Below the pieces are notes generated by a model, which worked only from the letters and a program-made list of their open reading frames with translations, made no database searches and had not been told where the DNA came from. The translations under genes and the position numbers were made by a program. Of a DNA stretch of 6,122 nt, positions 1 to 5,098 are shown one piece after another. Origin of the DNA: VGDP01 sp040905845 (GTDB lineage: Bacteria > Pseudomonadota > Alphaproteobacteria > SP197); the NCBI GenBank assembly GCA_040905845.1, contig JBBDQV010000106.1, forward strand, positions 1 through 6,122. The letters run 5' to 3'. Each line of letters starts with the position of its first letter. The first letter of the stretch is position 1.

Positions 1-89
1 AGGGTTGCTTAAGGGTTGGCGCGACCGAAGGGCGCGCCTACCCGGAGCTGGGTGAGGGAGACCGCGATTCTACGCTACCGAAACGCGCG
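1..89. other. left-edge intergenic stretch, no gene recognised
   Basis: No reading frame that looks coding crosses this stretch on either strand. There is no ATG on the minus strand that could start a gene running off the left edge. The only structure seen is a short inverted repeat, GGCGCG (18-23) with CGCGCC (33-38), around a 9-nt loop. It lies downstream of the minus-strand racemase gene and could be a weak terminator, but no U-tract follows it on that strand. The hexamer AGGGTT occurs twice (1-6 and 12-17), probably by chance. Confidence 0.4.
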
Positions 90-863
90 CTAGACGCGCA
101 TCAGGCAGCCGAACCCCGCGATCGGCTCGCGATAGCCGGCGAGCCTGAGCGCGTGCCAGTAGAGCGCGTGATTGCTGGCGAGCACGGGCTTGCCGAGGCG
201 CCGCTCGAGCTCCTCGACGACGCCGAGTGCCCTGAGCGCCGTGCACGACACGAAGACCGCATCGGCGCGGGCGTGATTCAAGTGTTCGGCCGCGGCGACG
301 ATGGCGGCCACGGGTACGCGCGTCATGTCGCCCTCGGCCAGCAGGTTGAAGCTCGCGAGGTCGACCACGTCGATGCCGCGTTCGACCAGCAACCGGACCA
401 CCGGTTGGTTGACCTCGTCGACGTAGGGGGTCAGCACGGCGACGCTGCGCACGCCGAGCCGCTCGAATCCAGCCAACGCTCCGGTGATCGGCGTCGTGAC
501 CGGCACGCCGGGCCGGGCCTCGTGGACCGCGCGGACGACGGCGTCCTCGCCGACGACGACGGTCCCCGAGGTGCAGGCGTAGGCGATCACGTCGAGGCGC
601 TGACCGGGCAGGATGAGCGCGGTGGCGGCGGTCAGGCCGCGCGCCGTCATGCGCAGGTTCTCGACGGTCACGGCGAGCGAGGCCACGCGGCTGACGTAGA
701 GCGCGATATCGGGCCCCAGCCCGAGCGCGCGGAAGTCGGGCTCGACCGTGGCGTCCCCCGCGAGCGCGATCAGGCCGACCCGAGCACGGCTGCCCGCGCC
801 GGCGTCGAACTCGCACGCTACATCGACCGGCCGCGTGCGCGGCAACGTCGTCGCTTCGGCCAT
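90..863 (-). CDS. Asp/Glu racemase-superfamily protein, maleate isomerase / EutA type
   Basis: Protein of 257 aa, the usual length for maleate cis-trans isomerases, arylmalonate decarboxylases and the ectoine-utilisation protein EutA. These enzymes use two cysteines, one in each half of a pseudo-symmetric fold. Both are visible: Cys97 in YACTSGT (residues 95-101) and Cys207 in VSCTALR (205-211). The C-terminal motif SNHALYWHALRLAG (230-243) is also typical of the maleate isomerase/EutA branch. No signal peptide or membrane segment is seen, so it should be cytosolic. The chosen ATG (863) is preceded by AGGGAG at a 7-nt spacing, and the conserved sequence begins soon after. The frame stays open to 1085, but that extension runs through the divergent promoter region and lacks family similarity. 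The exact substrate (maleate, a malonate derivative or an amino acid) cannot be read from sequence. EutA itself would be expected beside eutBCDE genes, which are not in this window. Confidence 0.88.
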   Translation of the reverse strand: MAEATTLPRTRPVDVACEFDAGAGSRARVGLIALAGDATVEPDFRALGLGPDIALYVSRVASLAVTVENLRMTARGLTAATALILPGQRLDVIAYACTSGTVVVGEDAVVRAVHEARPGVPVTTPITGALAGFERLGVRSVAVLTPYVDEVNQPVVRLLVERGIDVVDLASFNLLAEGDMTRVPVAAIVAAAEHLNHARADAVFVSCTALRALGVVEELERRLGKPVLASNHALYWHALRLAGYREPIAGFGCLMRV

Positions 864-1032
864 GGCACGCTCCCTGGCAGTTCCGGCAGGACTCGGTCGC
901 ATCGGCCCGCCGGCTCGGCAAATGTTGCCCGATCGGCATTCGTGCGGCAAGGGGGAACTCAAGAATTTCAACCACTTGCGTATGGCGTGGGAATTGCAGA
1001 GCGACCTCGCCACGACGGGAGGGACGGGTTTC
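864..1032. promoter_or_regulatory. divergent intergenic region with candidate operator
   Basis: This 169-bp region separates the minus-strand racemase-type gene from the plus-strand diguanylate cyclase, so it should hold promoters for both. It contains the inverted repeat GGCAA-ATG-TTGCC (917-929), and a third GGCAA half-site follows at 946-950. Between them lies the palindrome CCGATCGG (929-936). A locally AT-richer patch occurs at 955-975. I see no pair of -35/-10 boxes strong enough to assign on either strand. The repeat arrangement is seen directly. Its role as a repressor or activator site is inference. Confidence 0.35.
917..950. repeat. GGCAA/TTGCC inverted repeat plus third half-site
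   Basis: The 13-bp sequence GGCAAATGTTGCC has perfect 5-bp arms (917-921 and 925-929) around a 3-nt centre. The same GGCAA half-site recurs at 946-950, 29 bp downstream of the first arm. The cluster sits between two divergent genes, 54 bp upstream of the racemase start codon and about 83 bp upstream of the cyclase start. That is a reasonable place for a transcription-factor site, though short repeats can arise by chance in GC-rich DNA. Confidence 0.35.
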
Positions 1033-1728
1033 ATGAGCGTCGTCTCATTGCTGCGCGGCGCCGGCGCGGCCAGCGCCGACGGCATCTTGGGCAGCGATCT
1101 CAGCCTCTACGAGGCCGGCGGGTCCCTGCCGGCCGACCTGCGCGGACTCTTGGAGCGCGCGCGTGCCATGGCGACCGAGGCCAAGCGGCGCCTCGCCCGG
1201 CAGGAGGAGCGCATCCACGAGCTCGAGGCGCTGTCGATGACCGACGAGCTGACCGGCCTGTTCAATCGGCGCGGGTTCCTCGTCATGCTCGACCGCGCTA
1301 TCCGGGCCGCGGCGCGCGAACGTTGCGCGGGGGTCGTCGGCTACCTCGATCTCGACGAGTTCAAGGCGATCAACGACCGCCATGGGCACGATGCCGGCGA
1401 CGAAGCCCTGCGCCGGGTGGCGGACGAGCTGCGGGCGCAGGTCCGCCCCGACGACGCGGTGGCGCGGCTCGGCGGCGACGAGTTCGCCATCCTCTTGACC
1501 CGGACGGCGGCGCCGGACGGGTACCGGCGCCTGCGCGCCATCGAGCGGCGGATCGACGCGACCGCGCTCGATCACGACGGCCGGCGCATCGAGCTTCGCG
1601 GCAGCGTCGGTGTCGCCACGATCGGTACCCACGACGATCGTCAGCGGGCGCTCGCGCGTGCCGACCGCGCCATGTATCGGCGCAAGATGGCACGGCGGCG
1701 TGGCCCAATGGCCGTAGCGGGCCGCTAG
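1033..1728 (+). CDS. soluble GGDEF-domain diguanylate cyclase
   Basis: Protein of 231 aa expected to make cyclic di-GMP from two GTP. A short N-terminal part (1-32) leads into a charged helix (about 34-66), probably a signalling coiled coil. This joins the GGDEF domain (about 68-221) through the standard entry motif DELTGLFNRRGF (71-82). Metal and substrate residues are in place: Asp106 in DLDEFK, Asn114, Asp123 in GHDAGD, and the signature GGDEF at 147-151. The inhibitory I-site is also present, RPDD (138-141) exactly five residues before GGDEF, so feedback inhibition by c-di-GMP is likely. The closing motif ADRAMYRRK (210-218) is intact. No membrane segment, receiver, PAS or EAL domain is seen, so the input signal must come through the N-terminal helix or a partner. 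The ATG at 1033 has GGGAGGGA upstream. An in-frame ATG at 982 would add 17 residues and is a weaker alternative. The stop overlaps the stop of the convergent deiminase-like gene. Confidence 0.93.
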   Translation: MSVVSLLRGAGAASADGILGSDLSLYEAGGSLPADLRGLLERARAMATEAKRRLARQEERIHELEALSMTDELTGLFNRRGFLVMLDRAIRAAARERCAGVVGYLDLDEFKAINDRHGHDAGDEALRRVADELRAQVRPDDAVARLGGDEFAILLTRTAAPDGYRRLRAIERRIDATALDHDGRRIELRGSVGVATIGTHDDRQRALARADRAMYRRKMARRRGPMAVAGR

Positions 1729-2765
1729 ACCAGAGTCTCCCCCGCCGGCTGGGGCAGCGTCATCGCCGTCAGGCCGACGCCCGAGGCGAACAGGTCGAGC
1801 GCCGGAACGCGCACCACCTCGCGCTCGGCGAACGCCGACTTGATGACCTGCGCGGCCTGGTCGTCGACCGCGTCCTCGAAGGTGGGCACGAACACCGCGC
1901 CGTTCGCGACGTGGAGGTTGACGTAGCTCAGCGGCATGCGCCGGCCATCGCGCCGGTGCGCGGTCGGCTGCGGCACGGGCACGATGTCGAACACGCGGCC
2001 GCGCGCGTCCGTCGCCTTGCGCAGCCGGTCGATGTTTTCGGTGAGCATCGGATAGTTGACGTCGTTGCGGTCGTTGGTCGCGAGCGCGAGCACGACCCCG
2101 GGCCGGGCCAACGCGGCGATCAGGGTCACGTGACCGCGCGTCGTGTCGTTCTCGAGCCCGCCGGCGAGCCAGACGACCCGATGGACCCCGAGCTGCTCGG
2201 CCAGGACCGCCTCGACCGCCTTGCGATCCCGCCCGCCGTTGCGCCGCTCGTCGAGCAGGACCGATTCGGTCGTGATCAACGTGCCCTCGCCGTCGATCAG
2301 GACGGCGCCGCCCTCGAGCACCATGGGCGCGGCATAGCGGCGCATGCCGAGCTCGCCGAGCAGTCGCTCGGCGAACACCCGGTCGCGGGCCGGATCGGCA
2401 TAGAGCCCGCCGTAGCCGTCGTAGTCCCAATCGGTGCCGGCGACGCCGCCCTTGCCGTCGACGACGAACAGAGGCCCGCTGTCGCGCACGAACGAATCGT
2501 CGAGCGGCATGGGCATCACGGCGACGCCGCTGCCGCAGGCGAGCGAGGCCCCAGCGACGAGCGGCGGGTCGGCGAGCATGGTCACCGGCTCGAACCGGGC
2601 GATGGCGCGCGCAGCCTGGGCGATCGCCTGGCGCGCGAGATCCAGCTCCTCGGCGCCGCCCCAGCTGTCCTCGCGGCACGGCCACGCCATCCAGCAGCGC
2701 GCGTGTTCGGCCCACGCCGGCGGCATGGCGAGCCCGTCCTGCGCGGGCGTGCGCGTCGTTGTCAT
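1725..2765 (-). CDS. agmatine deiminase-family protein lacking the catalytic cysteine
   Basis: Protein of 346 aa, close to the normal length of agmatine deiminases (PF04371), which convert agmatine to N-carbamoylputrescine and ammonia. Family landmarks run the full length: PPAWAEHARCWMAWP (15-29), VRDSGPLFVVD (93-103), GTDWDYDGYGG (110-120), LEGG (150-153), a GLENDTTRGHV stretch (203-213) and LSYVNLHVANGAVFVP (279-294). Guanidinium-site residues Asp95, Glu151 and His212 are present. Two key positions differ: the motif GHVD reads GHVT (Thr214), and the C-terminal GGGNIHCITQQ motif reads SGVGLTAMTLPQ (328-339), with Ala334 where the nucleophilic Cys belongs. Normal deiminase chemistry is therefore not expected. 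It may be a pseudoenzyme, a binding or regulatory protein, or an enzyme with another mechanism. The ATG at 2765 is chosen. An ATG at 2726, just before PPAW and with AGGACGG upstream, is a real alternative, and a TTG at 2822 is unlikely. It is divergent from the RidA-like gene. Confidence 0.9.
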   Translation of the reverse strand: MTTTRTPAQDGLAMPPAWAEHARCWMAWPCREDSWGGAEELDLARQAIAQAARAIARFEPVTMLADPPLVAGASLACGSGVAVMPMPLDDSFVRDSGPLFVVDGKGGVAGTDWDYDGYGGLYADPARDRVFAERLLGELGMRRYAAPMVLEGGAVLIDGEGTLITTESVLLDERRNGGRDRKAVEAVLAEQLGVHRVVWLAGGLENDTTRGHVTLIAALARPGVVLALATNDRNDVNYPMLTENIDRLRKATDARGRVFDIVPVPQPTAHRRDGRRMPLSYVNLHVANGAVFVPTFEDAVDDQAAQVIKSAFAEREVVRVPALDLFASGVGLTAMTLPQPAGETLV

Positions 2766-2816
2766 GGCTCCATGTCGCCCCGTCGTCGCGTCGAGCTTGC
2801 CGAGCCCCGTCGAGAG

Positions 2817-2822
2817 GGTCAA
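2817..2822 (-). promoter_or_regulatory. possible -35 box for the deiminase-like gene
   Basis: TTGACC reads on the minus strand here, 52 bp upstream of the ATG at 2765. At a 17-nt spacing the would-be -10 (2799-2794) reads CAAGCT, which is a poor match. The site is offered only because a gene must be transcribed leftward from this 149-bp region, and a second TTGAC box points the other way about 18 bp away. Confidence 0.22.
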
Positions 2823-2839
2823 GCCCGCCCGTAGAGCGT

Positions 2840-2868
2840 TTGACTCGCCCGGACAAAGACCTTAGACA
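2840..2868 (+). promoter_or_regulatory. candidate sigma70-type promoter for the RidA-TPP operon
   Basis: TTGACT (2840-2845) matches the -35 consensus at five of six positions. A 17-nt spacer leads to TAGACA (2863-2868), a modest -10. Transcription would start about 40 nt before the RidA-family ATG, leaving room for its Shine-Dalgarno GAGG at 2906-2909. The strong -35 and good spacing are seen directly. Activity is inferred. Confidence 0.42.
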
Positions 2869-2914
2869 CCGCGTGGCCCGCGCATTCGGGGGCCTTCCGA
2901 GGTTCGAGGTCGTC

Positions 2915-3379
2915 ATGGCCGGAAAGATCGAGCGCCGCCTCGCCGAGCTTGGCGTCACGCTGCCCGCCGCGGCCGCGCCGGTCGCGAACTACGTGCCCTG
3001 GGTCGTGACCGGGAACCTCGTGTTCGTCTCCGGCCAGGTCACGCTGGTGGACGGCAAGCCCCAGTTCATCGGCCAGCTCGGAAAGGAGTTCGGGATCGAG
3101 GACGGCGCCAAGGCCGCGCGGCTGTGCGCGATCAATATCCTGGCCCAGGTCAAGGCGGCGTGTGGCGATCTGGATCGCGTCGCCCGCTGCGTCAAGCTGA
3201 CCGGCTTCGTCAACGCGACGCCCGATTTCAGGGATCACCCGAAGGTCGTCAACGGCGCGTCCGATCTCATGGTCGAGGTGTTCGGCGACGCGGGACGGCA
3301 CGCGCGCGCGGCCGTCGGCGTCGCCAGCCTGCCGCTCGGCGTCGCGGTCGAGGTCGACGCGGTCTTCGCGCTCGCCTGA
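2915..3379 (+). CDS. RidA/YjgF/UK114-family protein (probable enamine/imine deaminase)
   Basis: Protein of 154 aa, longer than the 128-aa archetype RidA of E. coli and fitting the long YjgF/UK114 subgroup. RidA proteins hydrolyse reactive enamine/imine intermediates, such as 2-aminoacrylate released by PLP enzymes, to 2-oxoacids and ammonia. Landmarks include NLVFVSGQVTLVDGK (34-48), the central helix with INILAQVKAACGDLDRV (73-89), and the C-terminal RAAVGVASLPLGVAVEV (131-147). Arg131 aligns with E. coli Arg105, which holds the substrate carboxylate. Glu146 aligns with Glu120. Both are retained, so deaminase activity is plausible, unlike in Rid subgroups that lack the arginine. These proteins normally form cytosolic trimers with active sites between subunits. 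The ATG at 2915 has GAGG five bases upstream, and the frame's upstream extension lacks similarity. The TPP-enzyme gene starts 8 nt after its stop, so the two are almost certainly co-transcribed. Confidence 0.92.
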   Translation: MAGKIERRLAELGVTLPAAAAPVANYVPWVVTGNLVFVSGQVTLVDGKPQFIGQLGKEFGIEDGAKAARLCAINILAQVKAACGDLDRVARCVKLTGFVNATPDFRDHPKVVNGASDLMVEVFGDAGRHARAAVGVASLPLGVAVEVDAVFALA

Positions 3380-3387
3380 GCATCGCG

Positions 3388-5022
3388 GTGAACGGCGGAG
3401 ACGCCCTGGTCGCCACGCTCGCCGCCCACGGCGTCGAGACCGCGTTCTGCGTGCCCGGCGAGAGCTATCTCGCCGTGCTCGAGGCGTTGCGGCAGAACGC
3501 CAACCGCATCCGCCTGGTGGTCACGCGCCACGAATCGGGCGCGAGCTACGCCGCGTGCGGCTACGCCCGCATCGGGCGGCGGCCCGGCGTCGCGCTCGTC
3601 ACGCGCGGCCCGGGCGCGACCAACGCCGCGATCGGCATTCACTGCGCGATGCAGGACTCGCTGCCTGTGGTTCTGTTCGTCGGCCAGGTGCCGACCGCCG
3701 AGCGCGACCGCGAGTCATTCCAGGAGATCGACTACCGCGCCATGTTCGGCCCGATGACCAAGGCCGTGTTCGAGCCGAGCGCGCCCGACCAGGTCGCGGG
3801 CGTCACCGCGCGCGCGCTCAGGATCGCTGCGGCGGGCCGCCCCGGTCCGGTCGTCGTCGCCCTGCCCGAGGACGTGACCGAGGGCGACGCCGGCGACGCG
3901 GCGATCCCCGAGGTCAAGCCAAGGCCGACGGCCGGTCCGACGCCCGAAGCGATCGCCGAGGCCGCTCGGGTGATCGCCTCGGCGCGCTGCCCGTTGGTCG
4001 TCGCCGGCGAGCTCGTCGGCGCCGAGGCGGCGCACGACGCTCTCGTTCGCTTCGCCGAGGCGAGCGGCGTCGGCGTCGTGGCGGCGTTCCGCTGCCAGGA
4101 CTCCTTCCCCAACGGTCACGAGGCGTACCTCGGTCACTTCGGCATCGGCCGACCGCCCTACCAGAAGGCGCTGTGGGACGCGTGTGACGTGCTGATCGTG
4201 GCCGGCAACCGGCTCGACGCGATCACCACCGAAGACTACAGGCTGCCGCGCGACGACCAGCGCCTGATCGCGGTCCACCCCGAGCCGTTCGTCCACGCCC
4301 GCGGCCGGGCGCCCGAGATCGCCATCGCGGCGGACGTGGCGCCGAGCCTCGCCGCGCTCGGCGCCGCCGTCGCCGCGCCGACCGCCGAGCGGCTGGCGTG
4401 GCGATCGCGCATGCGCGCCGAGTTTCTCGCCTTCAGCGACGCCAAGCCGCGCGCCATGGGGCGCGTCGACATGGCGGCGGTCATGAAGGAGTTCGTCAAG
4501 CGCGTCGGTCCTGACCGGGTCATCGTCAACGATGCCGGCAACTTCTCGGGCTGGGTCCATCGCTACGTGCCCTATCCGGGGGCCGGCACGCAGGCCGGGC
4601 CGATGACCGGCTCGATGGGCTACGCCGTGCCGGCCGCGCTCGGCGCCAAGCTCGCGCGGCCCTCGGCCGAGGTCGTCGCCTTCGTCGGCGACGGCGGCTT
4701 CGGCATGACCGGCCAGGAGCTGGCGACGGCCGTTCAGGAGGGCGTCAATCTGACCGTGATCGTCGGCGACAACGCGGCCTACGGCACGATCCTGGCGCAC
4801 CAGCACCGCTACGCCGGCAAGGGCCGCTATCACGGGGTCAAGCTGCGCAGCCCGGACTTCGCCGGTCTGGCGCGCGCTTACGGCGCCGCCGCGTGGCGCG
4901 TCGAGCGGACCGAGGAGTTCGCGCCGGCGCTGGCCGAGGCGCGCGCCCACGACGGCGTCGGCGTCATCCACATCGTGCTCGACGAGCGCGACATCTCGGC
5001 GTTCGGATCGCTCGATGTCTGA
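3388..5022 (+). CDS. thiamine pyrophosphate-dependent enzyme, acetolactate synthase-like
   Basis: Protein of 544 aa with the three-domain layout of acetolactate synthase, benzoylformate decarboxylase and related TPP enzymes: N-terminal pyrimidine-binding domain (about 1-165), central Rossmann-like domain (about 185-320) and C-terminal pyrophosphate-binding domain (about 365-535). The TPP-activating Glu49 lies in RHESGASYAACGYAR (47-61). The cofactor motif starts at GDG (434-436) and ends at DNAAYG (461-466), with Asn462 at the Mg ligand position; the usual first Asn of the NN pair is Asp461. The family phrases VPGESYLAVLEAL (22-34) and RGPGATNAAIGIHCAMQDSLP (starting at 73) are clear. The sequence fits a group often annotated only as 'TPP-binding protein', and I do not claim true acetolactate synthase: no small regulatory subunit gene is next to it. 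It may decarboxylate or ligate a 2-oxoacid. The GTG at 3388 is chosen because family similarity begins there (NGGDALVATL) and it follows the RidA stop by 8 nt. Its Shine-Dalgarno is weak, suggesting translational coupling. Confidence 0.9.
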   Translation: MNGGDALVATLAAHGVETAFCVPGESYLAVLEALRQNANRIRLVVTRHESGASYAACGYARIGRRPGVALVTRGPGATNAAIGIHCAMQDSLPVVLFVGQVPTAERDRESFQEIDYRAMFGPMTKAVFEPSAPDQVAGVTARALRIAAAGRPGPVVVALPEDVTEGDAGDAAIPEVKPRPTAGPTPEAIAEAARVIASARCPLVVAGELVGAEAAHDALVRFAEASGVGVVAAFRCQDSFPNGHEAYLGHFGIGRPPYQKALWDACDVLIVAGNRLDAITTEDYRLPRDDQRLIAVHPEPFVHARGRAPEIAIAADVAPSLAALGAAVAAPTAERLAWRSRMRAEFLAFSDAKPRAMGRVDMAAVMKEFVKRVGPDRVIVNDAGNFSGWVHRYVPYPGAGTQAGPMTGSMGYAVPAALGAKLARPSAEVVAFVGDGGFGMTGQELATAVQEGVNLTVIVGDNAAYGTILAHQHRYAGKGRYHGVKLRSPDFAGLARAYGAAAWRVERTEEFAPALAEARAHDGVGVIHIVLDERDISAFGSLDV

Positions 5023-5050
5023 CGGCCGGGGGCTTCGCGATCCCGGCTGC
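5023..5050 (+). terminator. hairpin just after the TPP-enzyme stop, weak terminator candidate
   Basis: GCCGGG (5025-5030) pairs with CCCGGC (5042-5047). Flanking G-U and C-G pairs could extend the stem, and the loop is about 9-11 nt. It begins within three bases of the TGA of the TPP-enzyme gene. No U-tract follows, so it may only slow transcription or protect the 3' end of the message. Confidence 0.3.
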
Positions 5051-5064
5051 GCCGCGCCATCGGC

Positions 5065-5070
5065 TATGCT
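5065..5070 (+). promoter_or_regulatory. possible -10 box (TATGCT) for the acyltransferase gene
   Basis: TATGCT matches the -10 consensus at four of six positions and stands out in very GC-rich DNA. Transcription starting about 7 nt later would give a short leader carrying AAGAGGA (5088-5094) just before the TTG at 5099. No convincing -35 is present at 16-18 nt, so an activator or read-through from the upstream operon may be needed. Confidence 0.27.
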
Positions 5071-5098
5071 GGGCCGAAGGCAGCGCGAAGAGGAACCC

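Noticed and set aside
18..38. GGCGCG/CGCGCC hairpin as a firm terminator of the racemase gene
   Set aside because: There is no U-tract on the minus-strand side, and a 6-bp GC stem is common by chance here. It is noted only within the left-edge entry.
1725..1800. Frameshift as the cause of the missing catalytic Cys in the deiminase-like protein
   Set aside because: I translated the other two minus-strand frames. Neither gives the NIHCITQQ-type motif, and one contains an early stop, while the called frame still aligns in register through the final QPAG.
153..2834. A plus-strand frame open for 893 codons across the racemase, cyclase and deiminase-like genes
   Set aside because: It crosses three well-supported genes in other frames. 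Its translation is dominated by Arg, Gly, Ala and Asp with no recognisable domain, as expected for a non-coding frame in GC-rich DNA.
1045..2958. A long minus-strand open frame covering the deiminase-like and cyclase genes
   Set aside because: It is low in complexity and Arg/Ala-rich, has no family motifs, and overlaps two genes with clear homology in other frames.
3388..5022. Naming the TPP enzyme ilvB or as a sulfoacetaldehyde acetyltransferase
   Set aside because: The superfamily is clear but the specific activity is not. There is no ilvN-like partner or pathway neighbour in the window, so no gene symbol is justified.
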